A stretch of 64,000 nucleotides of DNA from an uncultured beta proteobacterium. Lineage in GTDB: Bacteria > Pseudomonadota > Gammaproteobacteria > Burkholderiales > Burkholderiaceae. The position numbers and the translations under genes are program-made. The notes beneath the pieces were generated by a model, which worked only from the letters and a program-made list of their open reading frames with translations, had not been told where the DNA came from and did not search any database. How positions within the stretch are numbered: the first letter of the stretch is position 1; each line of letters begins with the position of its first letter. Positions 1 through 8,989 of the stretch are shown here, one piece after another. Where the stretch lies: NCBI GenBank assembly GCA_903826775.1, contig CAIKFU010000022.1:1-64000 (forward strand), written 5' to 3'.

Positions 1-39
1 GTAAATTGTGAATATGTGTAGATATCACTTTGCCATTAA

Positions 40-879
40 TTAATTTAAAGCCCATTTTTTAAATTCTTTTTCGACGCACATGCTGTCCAGTGCCAAGTCA
101 AAAAATACCTGCCCATAATTAATCATGTTTTCTATTGCATGTATCTTGCCAACTTTAATATCCTTTAAGTAGACGGAAACGCGATAACGTAAATAATGCT
201 CTTGTTCGTTTTCATCATTAACTGTAACCGATACTTCGATACTTCCATACTTGATTTCCGGGTTGATATTAAGTAAAGAGATATCGATTGGAATAATCAA
301 TTTTTCTGGAATTGGTTTTGGAATATAGCTGTACATCGACACCATCATTTCATCTTCATCCACTTCTACGATATGGTCGATATCAATATAGTCATTCGAG
401 CCCAAAACCATTTCATCTGAATCACCTCCACTAAATGTAGAGTTAAAGTGCAGCATTGATAGGCTGCTATCCTCTGTAATGTCGATGCTATCCTCATTCC
501 CCAGTTTTGCTTTCCACAAACAGATTAGCGCATACGTTAGAGGTTTGATTTCTCGCGTACCTTCATCTGATTCTTGTGAAAAATCCAATCCATAGAATTC
601 ATCATTCTGTTCTAGGCCGTAACGATCAGTGATTGGTTTAATAACTTTTCTAGAAGCTTTTTTTGGAATTGGTTTTTTTACGGTAAGTTTTTTAAGTACA
701 GGTTTCTTTGCAGCGGGCTTTTTACTTACCACCTTCTTCGTAGGGGGTTTTTTAGCAATAGTTTTTTTAGTGACGGTTTTCTTTGCAGCGGGTTTTTTTA
801 TCGTTAATTTTTTGACGATTTTCTTAGCAGCAGGCTTCTTTACGGAAGTTGTTTTTTTTGGGTTTTTTTTGGTTGCCAT
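40..879 (-). CDS. Histone H1-like lysine-rich tail fused to an unknown acidic domain
   Basis: I do not recognise the protein as a whole. From the ATG at 877-879 it has about 279 residues. Residues 1 to about 85 are built almost only of K, A, P, T and V in imperfect repeats such as KKPAAKK, KKPPTKK and KKPIPKK, like the C-terminal tails of H1-type bacterial histone-like proteins. The remaining ~195 residues are compositionally normal and acidic, with no signal peptide or membrane segment and no domain I can name. The tail suggests nucleic-acid binding in the cytoplasm; that is inference. An in-frame TTG at 937-939 would add 20 residues (preceded by AAGAGA), but ATG followed by ATKK is the usual start of such tails. 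Two A8 runs lie in codons 4-9. It stands alone on the minus strand. Confidence 0.7.
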   Translation of the reverse strand: MATKKNPKKTTSVKKPAAKKIVKKLTIKKPAAKKTVTKKTIAKKPPTKKVVSKKPAAKKPVLKKLTVKKPIPKKASRKVIKPITDRYGLEQNDEFYGLDFSQESDEGTREIKPLTYALICLWKAKLGNEDSIDITEDSSLSMLHFNSTFSGGDSDEMVLGSNDYIDIDHIVEVDEDEMMVSMYSYIPKPIPEKLIIPIDISLLNINPEIKYGSIEVSVTVNDENEQEHYLRYRVSVYLKDIKVGKIHAIENMINYGQVFFDLALDSMCVEKEFKKWALN

Positions 880-1387
880 AACGGTTCGCTTATTTGACTG
901 TAATGGTGTAATCATCCGTTTTCTTGACGAACTTATCAATCTCTTTTTTTATTTTTTTATTTCGCACAACGCTGTTTTATAAACAAAATAGTGGTATGGA
1001 GATTTTGATTTACGCAATTAACTCCATTTGCTGCGCCTTGATTTTTACCCTAACTTAAAAGCGCCGCTTGATGGCGGCGTCAGGGTATAGGGTTTATATA
1101 TTATGGGCCGCACCTTCCTGAAGGGAGGAATTAGTCTAAATCAACCCCATTTTTTTGATTTAAGGGCTTGCCTAACCTTTGCCTCATCCAATAATGGAGA
1201 GCACATTTCAATAAAATCGTATACGAATCCTCGTAGAAAGCCCCCTTTTCTCAAAGCGATTTTGGTGGTATTGGCCTCAAAAAAGTTGGCAGACTCCAAA
1301 GAATGAAGTTTGGTGTCCCGTTCAAGTAGTTGTGATTTCTTTATCGTTATTTTGACTTAATTGAAACGGGTGCCATTTATTGCTTAC
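880..1387. other. Intergenic region without a convincing gene
   Basis: About 500 bases between two minus-strand genes. It presumably holds the promoter of the histone-like gene, but no clear -35/-10 pair was found. It contains a GC-rich hairpin (listed separately) and a weaker hairpin around 1292-1317 (GAC and CCAAA paired with TTTGG and GTC). The only plus-strand open frame (1103-1306) has no family resemblance and I do not call it a gene. Confidence 0.6.
1055..1080 (-). terminator. Possible intrinsic terminator downstream of the diguanylate cyclase gene
   Basis: Read on the minus strand there is a 6-bp stem CGCCGC/GCGGCG around a CATCAA loop, followed by C and four T residues. It lies about 310 bases after the stop of the diguanylate cyclase gene, so the transcript would have a long 3' end, or the hairpin may belong to an unannotated short RNA. 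The U-tract is short. Confidence 0.4.
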
Positions 1388-3304
1388 CTATACTGGCTTA
1401 TCTTTATATATTGAATACCGGTTTCGCCCGTTATCCTTCGATTGATACAAGGCAACGTCGGCATTCTGCAACAGGGTTTTAAAGGTATCGGGGTTGATTC
1501 GATTGCTTCCCGAAAGCCCAATGCTGACGGTTGCATGCAATGCGATGGATTTGTTGTTGACGGAAACATTCAGCGATGTTTCATTGGTGGCGCGGATGAT
1601 TTTCTGCGCTATCAATTCAGCCTGTGCGATGTTCGTATCGGGTAAAACAATGCAAAACTCTTCTCCGCCAATGCGAGCGATCATATCCGATGAGCGAATC
1701 TCCAATTTCCAGCGATTGCTCAATTCACTGAGCACTTGGTCTCCCGCGTGGTGGCCGTAGGTATCGTTAATTTCCTTGAAGTAATCCAAATCGAGAACCA
1801 ATAACGACAGTGGGTGCTTATGGTTTTTGGGATCCTTGATGAAATTGGATATAAATAAATCAAATGCACGGCGATTGGCCAATTTTGTTAATGGATCGGT
1901 ATTGACGTCGATCGCAAGCGATCTGTTAATTGATGCCAATTGTGCTCTAGCACTTCGTTCAGTCTCATACTTTTCTTGTATGGAGAACATTTGGGTGACA
2001 TCGCTATAAAGCGCCACATAGCGAACCAGTCGACCCCACACATCTTTAAATGGAATGATGGTCGCGCTAACCCAATAATCGTCCCCCGATCTTTTCTTGT
2101 TCTTAAAAATTCCTTGCCATATTTTTCCGCTATTGATGTCCTTCAGCATGACTTCATGCTCTGAAGTTTTGGAAAATTCAGAATTAAAATTTTGAAACGA
2201 TCTTCCGATCAGTTCAAGTTTTGAATAACCCGACACTTCCTCCATTTTGTCGTTCACGTTTGTAATGAATCCCTTGGGATTGAATTCGCTAATCATTACG
2301 TGCTTGGAAATGGCCGTCGACTGATTTAGCAACTCCGTGTTGGTTCTTTCGTAGCGAAGGTACGCTCGAAACAGGAGGAAAATAATGAGCGTAGCGGCAG
2401 TGCTTGCCCCGATTGCGACCAATAACCTGCTTAGCCTTTCCGGTTTCAATTGCGCAATCGCAAGCTTCTCGTCGTTTAGGCTTAACATGATGATTGGGTG
2501 CAGTCGACTCATGCGATAAGCAATAAAGTATTGGGGCTTTTCCTCGGTAATAAATTCGCCAATCTCTTTCTTGTCGACCGCCTGGATAACTTGGCCGCCT
2601 AATTGACTCGAGGGAATAAAGGTAGGGTCTGAGCCAAAAACCCAATTTCCCTTGTAGTCTATTACGCCCAATTTTGTGCTCGGATAGATGTCGGAACGGG
2701 CCCAGAGATTTAGGAATAGGTTTAAATTGATTGCCAATACCCAGCGGTACGTTTTTCCATCAGAAATTATTTTTTTGCTAATTAGCCAGATTGAGGGACT
2801 TTCGTTTCCAGGGCTCTTTTTTTGATAAAGATCCCTTTGTGGGGAAACGCGTCCATACTCAATTTTTTGATTAGGATTTAAGTCTTTCGTTGGCTCAACA
2901 TCATTTAAATTAACTGCACTTCCGATATTTTTCGGTTCCGAACTGGCAATGACCTGGCCCGCTGGGTCAATCAGGGAGAGGCTTCTAACTATGGGGTGTT
3001 GATAAATAAGGTCGCGTAAAAAATCCGACTTAAAGCGATTGTCGTTGACAATTTTTTCGTTTGTGAGCAGTTCAATCGAGTCTAATACAGACTCTACCGT
3101 ATCAAGGCTTCTTGAAAGGTGATCCTCAAATAAGACGGTTTCTAATGCGGATTTTTGGTGGATTTCTTCAATTCTACTGATTTCTAAGTTGCGAATAAAC
3201 GAGAAATAACTTGACCAGATTATCGCCAATACCAAGAGCAAGAGAAGCAGGTAATAAAAGCGAATCTTATTCGGCTCATTGCTGGTTGAGCTCAGATCAA
3301 TCAT
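1388..3304 (-). CDS. Membrane diguanylate cyclase (Cache-like sensor, PAS, GGDEF)
   Basis: A 638-residue inner-membrane enzyme expected to make cyclic di-GMP from two GTP. One membrane segment lies at residues ~16-36 and another at ~295-315, enclosing a periplasmic sensor region of ~260 residues with the look of a double Cache domain. A PAS domain follows (~330-445), then GGDEF (~475-635) with the intact motif GGEEF at 546-550. An RSSD sequence lies five residues before it and matches the inhibitory I-site, so product feedback is likely. There is no EAL domain. The ATG lies only 3 bases after the stop of the upstream binding-protein gene, so the two are very probably co-transcribed and the binding protein may deliver the signal. 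The ligand is unknown. Confidence 0.93.
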   Translation of the reverse strand: MIDLSSTSNEPNKIRFYYLLLLLLVLAIIWSSYFSFIRNLEISRIEEIHQKSALETVLFEDHLSRSLDTVESVLDSIELLTNEKIVNDNRFKSDFLRDLIYQHPIVRSLSLIDPAGQVIASSEPKNIGSAVNLNDVEPTKDLNPNQKIEYGRVSPQRDLYQKKSPGNESPSIWLISKKIISDGKTYRWVLAINLNLFLNLWARSDIYPSTKLGVIDYKGNWVFGSDPTFIPSSQLGGQVIQAVDKKEIGEFITEEKPQYFIAYRMSRLHPIIMLSLNDEKLAIAQLKPERLSRLLVAIGASTAATLIIFLLFRAYLRYERTNTELLNQSTAISKHVMISEFNPKGFITNVNDKMEEVSGYSKLELIGRSFQNFNSEFSKTSEHEVMLKDINSGKIWQGIFKNKKRSGDDYWVSATIIPFKDVWGRLVRYVALYSDVTQMFSIQEKYETERSARAQLASINRSLAIDVNTDPLTKLANRRAFDLFISNFIKDPKNHKHPLSLLVLDLDYFKEINDTYGHHAGDQVLSELSNRWKLEIRSSDMIARIGGEEFCIVLPDTNIAQAELIAQKIIRATNETSLNVSVNNKSIALHATVSIGLSGSNRINPDTFKTLLQNADVALYQSKDNGRNRYSIYKDKPV

Positions 3305-3307
3305 TCG

Positions 3308-4108
3308 CTAATCTTTAATGACAATCGGTTGCAAGTTGGAGTTTTTAGCAGCCGCTGCCAAGCGCCCATCCTTCTTGATGGCGCTCACAAAGGCATTTAC
3401 TTTTTCTAGCAATCGATCATCGTTTGGGGCGACTGGGTAGGCGTATTCCGTTGGTCTAATTGGCTTGTTGGGGGCAATCACTTTTGCCCAGTCTGTGTTT
3501 TGCAACATTCTCTGGCTGTAGGGGTAATCGGTTATAAATACATCGGCTCGCCCTGATTCGACTTCCTTTTCGCGCTCACCCGGCTTTACAGTCGTCCCAA
3601 GGTTTGCGTGCTTTAGCAATTCCTTCATGATGGGCTCCATGAAGGTTCCTTTTTGAACGATGACAACCTTTCCGGGTTTATCAATATCGTCCCACTGATT
3701 AACGGTCGAATTAGATCGCATGGCGATTGCATATAAATCGCTTCGCAAATACGGTTTTGAAAAGCGGATTTTTTCAGCTCGCTCAGGAGTAATGCCTACA
3801 CCCATCATCGCAATTTGGCATTTGTGGCTGTTAAGGTCGTCAACCACTTGAGCGAAACTTGTTTCAATGTATTCAACTTTTACACCCAGATCGCTTGCAA
3901 ATGCCTGCGAAAGTTCTATGTCTATGCCTTGCAATGTTCCCGTTCTAGGGTTTCGATAAGAGATTCCAAAATAATCAGGCCAAATACACACCTTAATTAC
4001 CTTTGTTTTTTGGATATCGTCAAGGGAGTCGGCATTGGCATAGTTCCATGGCATTAATGACGCAATGAGTAGAAGAATAGCGCTGGCTATTTGACTGAAT
4101 GTGTTCAT
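3308..4108 (-). CDS. Periplasmic amino-acid-type solute-binding protein
   Basis: 266 residues with a clear signal peptide (hydrophobic stretch at residues ~8-20, cleavage near ANA-DS at ~26) followed by a bacterial extracellular solute-binding family 3 fold: a GTLQGIDIELSQA stretch near the start and GITPERAEKIRFSKPY in the middle, both typical of polar amino-acid binding proteins. No ABC permease or ATPase is adjacent; the next gene, 3 bases downstream, is a membrane diguanylate cyclase. It may therefore act as a ligand-presenting sensor subunit rather than a transport component (inference). AGGAA sits directly before the ATG. The true ligand cannot be read from sequence. Confidence 0.88.
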   Translation of the reverse strand: MNTFSQIASAILLLIASLMPWNYANADSLDDIQKTKVIKVCIWPDYFGISYRNPRTGTLQGIDIELSQAFASDLGVKVEYIETSFAQVVDDLNSHKCQIAMMGVGITPERAEKIRFSKPYLRSDLYAIAMRSNSTVNQWDDIDKPGKVVIVQKGTFMEPIMKELLKHANLGTTVKPGEREKEVESGRADVFITDYPYSQRMLQNTDWAKVIAPNKPIRPTEYAYPVAPNDDRLLEKVNAFVSAIKKDGRLAAAAKNSNLQPIVIKD

Positions 4109-4529
4109 TTCCTGATTTTATAAGAATTATTGAACTTTTGGATGCCTTCTGAAGGGTCGAAATTGTCTACATAGCAAGCCCGATCAGGATCTCCCTGTCG
4201 GGCTTGTTTGCCGTCTCATAGGACGACTACGCACCTTTGAAGAGAATTTAGTTCCAAGGTGCTAGTAAGTACACAGATGCACTTACGATTACAGGCTTTC
4301 GCCAATATGGAGAAGCACAAAATCTGCCACTCCACGGTTCCATTCTAGGAAGAAGGATCGCCATTGTCAACAAAGATTTTCATAATAAAAAATACCATTT
4401 AATTGCAGCGGGAAGCATTCTAAAGAAGATGGAGGGTTTGAAGATTAATGCTTTGAAACGAATGAAATATTCAATTGAAAATAAATGTATTTCTAGATGC
4501 TATGGGAGTACAAAAATCAAATCCCACAC
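4109..4529. other. Gene-poor interval with a hairpin and a start-less open frame
   Basis: About 420 bases between two minus-strand genes. A 9-bp inverted repeat (CAAGCCCGA at 4175-4183, TCGGGCTTG at 4198-4206) forms a stable hairpin followed on the plus strand by a T-rich TTTG, weakly terminator-like although no plus-strand gene precedes it. From 4252 to a TAA at 4531-4533 the plus strand stays open for 93 codons with unremarkable amino-acid composition, but there is no usable start codon near its beginning. It could be the decayed 3' end of a lost gene or chance. The promoter of the binding-protein gene must also lie here. Confidence 0.5.
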
Positions 4530-5705
4530 TTAATTAAGGAAGATTTCTTGTAGATCGTTTAGGTAGCGTAAACCCAGTGTTGTTGCTTTTAGACGAGCTG
4601 GATCGGGATCAAGCAACCCTTTTTTTGTAGCCATGGCAAGTTTGTCAGAGATGGCGCTAAGAGACAATCCGGTGCGCTCACTAAAAGTATTGGTGGCTAC
4701 ACCCTCCTTAAGGCGAAGGGCGTTGAGCATAAACTCAAATGGAATTTCATGAAGAGCTATGTTGTGAGAACTGGTTAATGCATTTCCGGTGGAATCAATG
4801 CGATGCATGTAATTTTCAGGGTGGCGTTCCCTAACTTGCCTTGTAATTCGATCGGGAAATGAAATTTTTCCGTGAGCCCCAGCTCCAATGCCAATGTAGT
4901 CACCGAACTGCCAGTAGTTCAGATTATGGTTGCATTCGTGATTTTCCTTGGAGTAGGCGGAAATTTCGTAGCGGTTATAGCCTGCGGAGGTTAAGAGGTC
5001 TAGGTCGCAGTCAAAAATGGCATCGCTTTCATCCTCATTGGGAAGTTTTGGTGGAAAATTTGCAAAATACGTATTTGGTTCGAGAGTGAGGTGATACAGC
5101 GAAAGGTGCGGCGGTGAAAACGACAGTGCAGTTTTAATGTCTGCTTCCGCTTCGAAAAGGGTTTGTTGCGGTAGTGCATACATTAAGTCAATATTCACCG
5201 TTTTGAAATTCTTTAGTGCAATATCGATTGCCCTTCGGGCATCGTCACCGTTATGAATTCGTCCCAAAGCCTTCAGTTGATTATTCTGAAAGCTTTGAAT
5301 TCCAAGGGATACGCGATTTATTCCGCTTTCGGAGAATGCTTTAAATTTTTCGGCTTCTACAGACCCTGGGTTGGCTTCAATGGTAATTTCAGCCAACGGC
5401 TCTAGTGGCAAGTACGCTCGAACTGAAGAAAGTAAACGGTCCATTCCTTTGGGTGAAATGAGGCTGGGCGTTCCTCCGCCGATGAAGATGCTATGCACTT
5501 TTCTTCCCCAGATATTTGGCAACTCGGTTTCTAAATCGGAAATCAGCGCCAGTAAATAACGTTCTTCATCAAAACCTACCGCAGAGATATTGGTTTTAAT
5601 CTGATGCGAGTTGAAATCGCAATAAGGGCATTTCCGTTCACACCAGGGAAAATGGATATAAAGTGCCAATGGCGGTAGAGCTTTAAGTTGAATGGGTTTA
5701 AGCAC
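4530..5705 (-). CDS. hemW: Radical SAM heme chaperone HemW
   Basis: 391 residues, normal for HemW, the radical SAM protein long annotated as oxygen-independent coproporphyrinogen oxidase-like and now regarded as a heme-trafficking chaperone. The iron-sulfur motif CERKCPYC gives cysteines 22, 26 and 29 in the CX3CX2C spacing, followed by DFNSH; GGGTPS at ~76-81 is the SAM-binding glycine motif. The HemN C-terminal domain is present at ~290-385. HemW lacks the extra N-terminal residues that true HemN uses for decarboxylation. It lies 8 bases after rdgB in the rph-rdgB-hemW minus-strand group, probably the last gene of that operon. Confidence 0.93.
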   Translation of the reverse strand: MLKPIQLKALPPLALYIHFPWCERKCPYCDFNSHQIKTNISAVGFDEERYLLALISDLETELPNIWGRKVHSIFIGGGTPSLISPKGMDRLLSSVRAYLPLEPLAEITIEANPGSVEAEKFKAFSESGINRVSLGIQSFQNNQLKALGRIHNGDDARRAIDIALKNFKTVNIDLMYALPQQTLFEAEADIKTALSFSPPHLSLYHLTLEPNTYFANFPPKLPNEDESDAIFDCDLDLLTSAGYNRYEISAYSKENHECNHNLNYWQFGDYIGIGAGAHGKISFPDRITRQVRERHPENYMHRIDSTGNALTSSHNIALHEIPFEFMLNALRLKEGVATNTFSERTGLSLSAISDKLAMATKKGLLDPDPARLKATTLGLRYLNDLQEIFLN

Positions 5706-5713
5706 GGAATTCG

Positions 5714-6316
5714 TTACCGGTATTTGTCTAATTGGTTCACAAGTTCTCTTAGCGCTTGTCCACGGTGGCTATGCATATTTTTTTCCAGTGCCGTTAGTTC
5801 GGCAGCGGTTTTGCCAAGCTCTGTGAGAAAAAAATATGGGTCATATCCAAAACCACCACCACCTTTTGGCTTGTCAATAATTGATCCATACCAACGTGTT
5901 TGGACGATAATTGGCTCGGGATCATGGACGTGTCTGAGAAAAACAAGTGCGCACACATAATGGGCGCTTCGGTCGATTATCGATGTCAATGCCGCAATAA
6001 GCTTTTGATTATTTGCGTGATCTTGATCGTCGTCGCCATTCTTTAGGTTTGCATAACGCGCGGAATGAACGCCTGGCTCCCCATTTAAAGCGTTGACGCA
6101 AATACCTGAATCATCTGCCAGGGCTGGCAGGCCACTCATGGCGCAAGCATGCTTTGCCTTAGCAAGGGCATTTTCTACAAACGTAAGGTGTGGCTCTTCA
6201 GCAGAAGGAATACCAAGATCGCCCTGGGAGAGGATCTCGTATTTTAAGGGGGAAAGAAGTTCGCGAAATTCACGCAGCTTTCCAGCGTTATTGGAGGCTA
6301 AAACCAGTTTTTCCAT
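5714..6316 (-). CDS. rdgB: Non-canonical purine NTP pyrophosphatase (RdgB/HAM1)
   Basis: 200 residues, the usual size. The enzyme hydrolyses dITP, dXTP and ITP to monophosphates plus pyrophosphate and so cleans the nucleotide pool. The N-terminal signature SNNAGKLREF at residues 8-17 and the acidic DDSGI motif at ~68 are the substrate- and metal-binding elements; GGGGFGYDPYF near residue 150 is also characteristic. It lies between rph and hemW on the minus strand with a 23-base gap upstream and an 8-base gap downstream, consistent with one transcript. Confidence 0.95.
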   Translation of the reverse strand: MEKLVLASNNAGKLREFRELLSPLKYEILSQGDLGIPSAEEPHLTFVENALAKAKHACAMSGLPALADDSGICVNALNGEPGVHSARYANLKNGDDDQDHANNQKLIAALTSIIDRSAHYVCALVFLRHVHDPEPIIVQTRWYGSIIDKPKGGGGFGYDPYFFLTELGKTAAELTALEKNMHSHRGQALRELVNQLDKYR

Positions 6317-6339
6317 TTATCTTTTCGGCCCTTGAGTGT

Positions 6340-7077
6340 TTAGCCAAGCGCATTTTTCTGCATTTTAGAAAGTTCGCTGATGCCTTCTTCCGCCAAGTCA
6401 ATCAACTTCGTGAGCTCTGTTCGAGTAAACGCTGGGCCTTCAGCGGTACCTTGAATTTCAATGATCCCGCCCTTGCCAGTCATCACCACATTCATGTCCG
6501 TGTCGCAAGTTGAGTCCTCAGCGTAATCAAGATCCAAAACGGGGACGCCTTTATAGATACCAACAGAAATGGCCGCAACGCTATCTATGATCGGGTCAGC
6601 ATTAAGCGAGCCGTTCTGGATTAAATGATTAATCGCATCGCGAGCTGCTACGTAGGCCCCGGTAATGGCCGCTGTGCGCGTGCCCCCATCGGCTTGTAAA
6701 ACATCGCAATCCAAATGAATGGTTCGTTCGCCCAGGGTTTTAAGATTAAAGACGCTTCGGAGGGCTCGGCCGATTAGCCTTTGGATTTCTTGAGTCCGGC
6801 CACTTTGTTTCCCTCTAGCCGCTTCTCGGTCACTACGTGTATGGGTGGATCGTGGCAGCATGCCGTATTCGGCAGTAACCCATCCCTCACCAGAACCTTT
6901 TTTATGTGGTGGAACACGTTCGAGGACGCTGGCAGTACAAAGTACCTTGGTATCGCCAAAAGCAATTAAAACCGATCCTTCTGCATGTTTTGTAAAGGAG
7001 CGGGTTATTGAGACATTTCTCAATTCTTTAGGGCTTCGCTGGCTTGGACGTTGAATATCTGCGTTTGGTGAGTTCAT
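6340..7077 (-). CDS. rph: Ribonuclease PH
   Basis: 245 residues from the ATG at 7075-7077. Phosphorolytic 3'-5' exoribonuclease that trims the 3' ends of tRNA precursors. The family core is intact: [15 protein letters not shown] near the N terminus, [11 protein letters not shown], an arginine-rich [16 protein letters not shown] stretch and [12 protein letters not shown] around the phosphate site. An in-frame TTG 36 bases upstream exists, but the family starts near the chosen ATG and AGGATC lies upstream of it. It is divergent from yicC across about 50 bases, which must contain promoters for both directions, and leads the rph-rdgB-hemW group. Confidence 0.95.
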   Translation of the reverse strand: MNSPNADIQRPSQRSPKELRNVSITRSFTKHAEGSVLIAFGDTKVLCTASVLERVPPHKKGSGEGWVTAEYGMLPRSTHTRSDREAARGKQSGRTQEIQRLIGRALRSVFNLKTLGERTIHLDCDVLQADGGTRTAAITGAYVAARDAINHLIQNGSLNADPIIDSVAAISVGIYKGVPVLDLDYAEDSTCDTDMNVVMTGKGGIIEIQGTAEGPAFTRTELTKLIDLAEEGISELSKMQKNALG

Positions 7078-7127
7078 GACTGAGTTGATCCTAAGGGTAA
7101 GTGGTAAATGCAATTTACAATGTTGAC

Positions 7128-8066
7128 ATGATATCGAGCATGACTGGTTATGGCAGCGCTTCTTTCCAAGTCTCCTTAGGAGGCGGGGTAGTTGCAGATC
7201 TGCAGGTGGAGTGTCGGGCAGTAAATAGCCGCTTCCTGGATTTGGGCTTTCGTCTTCCGGATGAATGTAGGGGGGCTGAACCCGCCTTGCGAGAACTGGC
7301 TTCGCAAAACCTCTCTCGAGGTAAGGTGGAGTTTCGGGCCGCTTGGCGAATAAATGCTACTGCTGGCGGTGGAAATTCGCCTGGTGGTGCCCAGACTATT
7401 CATACTGCCACTTTAAACAATGAACGACTGGATGCGCTTTATACCCTTCAAGAAAGGGTTCAGGCCGCCTTTCCAGGGGCAAACGCACTTCAGGTAGCGG
7501 ATATTCTGCGATGGCCAGGAGTGGTTACGGAGCCGCGTGGCGAGGAAGAAGGATGGATTGCCGCTACGATCGAGGCAGGACGAACCGCCTTGTTCGCGTT
7601 ATGCGAAAGCCGAAAGGCTGAAGGCAAGGCTTTAGTCGGGGTCTTGAATAAAATTACATCCAGAATGGGTGAAATTATTAAGGCGATTGAGCCGCGCGTC
7701 CCCGAATATGTTGCCCAGTATCAGGAAAAGCTAACAGCGCGCTTGGCAGAGGCACTCGCCAGCCAGGAGCAGTCCAAAGGCGGGGTAGAGTTAATGGAAC
7801 GTATCCGTCAAGAAGTGGTGCTGTACGCGGTACGGATTGATATTGCAGAGGAGTTTGCTCGCCTAAGAACCCATCTGCAAGTTGTTGATACGGCTTTGTG
7901 TGGAAAAGGTCCGGTTGGAAAACGCTTGGACTTTTTAATGCAGGAGTTGAATCGAGAGGCAAATACACTAAGTTCCAAATCGGTTTCGGAGGAGTGTACT
8001 GCGGCAGCTTTGGAGTTAAAACTGCTCATTGAACAGATGCGTGAGCAGGTTCAAAACCTAGAATGA
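7128..8066 (+). CDS. yicC: YicC-family endoribonuclease
   Basis: 312 residues. YicC/YloC proteins are conserved stress-related proteins, with endoribonuclease activity reported for the E. coli member. The start ISSMTGYG is the family hallmark; the C-terminal DUF1732 part is present, including [14 protein letters not shown] near residue 275. The ATG at 7128 gives the canonical N terminus; an upstream in-frame start at 7101 would add nine residues with no family support. It is the first gene of the plus-strand yicC-gmk-rpoZ-spoT series, a common order in this group. Confidence 0.93.
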   Translation: MISSMTGYGSASFQVSLGGGVVADLQVECRAVNSRFLDLGFRLPDECRGAEPALRELASQNLSRGKVEFRAAWRINATAGGGNSPGGAQTIHTATLNNERLDALYTLQERVQAAFPGANALQVADILRWPGVVTEPRGEEEGWIAATIEAGRTALFALCESRKAEGKALVGVLNKITSRMGEIIKAIEPRVPEYVAQYQEKLTARLAEALASQEQSKGGVELMERIRQEVVLYAVRIDIAEEFARLRTHLQVVDTALCGKGPVGKRLDFLMQELNREANTLSSKSVSEECTAAALELKLLIEQMREQVQNLE

Positions 8067-8075
8067 GTTAAGTTT

Positions 8076-8726
8076 ATGCCGGTTTCCAATTCTGAATCGC
8101 CACTGATTGGCCCATATCAAGGCAGCATGTTGATGATTGTTGCTCCATCCGGAGCCGGAAAATCCTCCTTGGTTCATGCCTTGTTACAGCATGATGAAAG
8201 TCTGAAATTGTCACTTTCAACCACCACCCGATTGCCTCGCTCAGGGGAGGTGGATGGAGAAAGTTATCGTTTTATTTCTCAGGAAGCGTTTTTTCAGCAA
8301 CGGGAAAGTGGTGATTTTTTAGAATGGGCTGAGGTCCACGGTCATTTTTATGGAACTTCGCGAACCTGGATAGAGACTCAAATCCGTTCTGGCAATGATG
8401 TTATTTTGGAGATTGACTGGCAAGGGGCTCAGCAAATTCGAAAGTTGATTCCTTCCGCTCAGTGGGTATTTATTTTTCCCCCTTCCATACAGGCGCTTGA
8501 AGAGCGTTTGCGCAAGCGTGGACAAGACGATGATAAGACGATTGAGCGGCGCGTTGCGGCGGCCCATATCGAACTGCAGCATGCTCATGAAGCCGATTAC
8601 ATAGTGATTAACGACTCTTTTGACCAGGCTTTGTTGGATTTGCAAAATATTGTGGCTTCAAGTCGCCTTAAAACTGCGCCAATGATGGCTCGCAATCCGG
8701 CACTTTTAAAGCGCCTTGGGGTCTAA
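8076..8726 (+). CDS. gmk: Guanylate kinase
   Basis: 216 residues. Phosphorylates GMP or dGMP with ATP to give GDP or dGDP. The P-loop APSGAGKSS lies at ~23-31; the GMP-binding segment contains STTTRLPRSGEVDG followed by Y and the downstream FLEWAEVHG element. It begins 9 bases after yicC and is followed by rpoZ and spoT, so GMP activation, RNA polymerase assembly and (p)ppGpp metabolism share a neighbourhood, as in many proteobacteria. Confidence 0.96.
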   Translation: MPVSNSESPLIGPYQGSMLMIVAPSGAGKSSLVHALLQHDESLKLSLSTTTRLPRSGEVDGESYRFISQEAFFQQRESGDFLEWAEVHGHFYGTSRTWIETQIRSGNDVILEIDWQGAQQIRKLIPSAQWVFIFPPSIQALEERLRKRGQDDDKTIERRVAAAHIELQHAHEADYIVINDSFDQALLDLQNIVASSRLKTAPMMARNPALLKRLGV

Positions 8727-8770
8727 TCAGTTATTCTATGGGTATTAAACCTTAAATAAGCGAGTTCAGC

Positions 8771-8974
8771 ATGGCCCGTATTACCGTAGAAGATTGTTTG
8801 AAAACCATTCCCAATCGTTTTGAGCTAGTACTGGCAGCCACGTATCGTGCCCGCCAGTTGGTTCAAGGCCACTCTCCGCGAGTTGAATCCAAGGATAAGG
8901 CAACCGTAGTGGCCTTACGTGAGGTTGCTGCTGGCGTGACTGATAGGGATATGTTGTCTAAAGTACCTCTTTAA
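8771..8974 (+). CDS. rpoZ: RNA polymerase omega subunit
   Basis: 67 residues, typical for betaproteobacterial omega. It begins MARITVEDC and continues with the conserved [16 protein letters not shown] helix and [13 protein letters not shown]. Omega helps fold and hold beta' and forms part of one ppGpp-binding site. It sits between gmk and spoT with 44 and 15 base gaps; an AAATAAGCGAG stretch precedes the ATG, giving only a weak ribosome site. Confidence 0.96.
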   Translation: MARITVEDCLKTIPNRFELVLAATYRARQLVQGHSPRVESKDKATVVALREVAAGVTDRDMLSKVPL

Positions 8975-8989
8975 TACGGATGTTCCGTT

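Noticed and set aside
629-982. Plus-strand hydrophobic, phenylalanine-rich open frame of 117 codons
   Set aside because: It is the exact antisense of the lysine-rich repeat tail: AAA codons read as TTT. The composition is an artefact of the repeats.
1103-1306. Plus-strand 67-codon frame in the gap before the diguanylate cyclase gene
   Set aside because: No recognisable family, weak start context (ATGGGCC after TATATATT), and no partner genes on that strand.
4175-4206. 9-bp inverted repeat as a terminator for a plus-strand gene
   Set aside because: The hairpin is real, but no plus-strand gene precedes it and the following T content is poor; kept only as a note in the interval entry.
7678-7968. 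Minus-strand 96-codon frame within yicC
   Set aside because: Fully inside a well-conserved gene on the other strand, no family resemblance.
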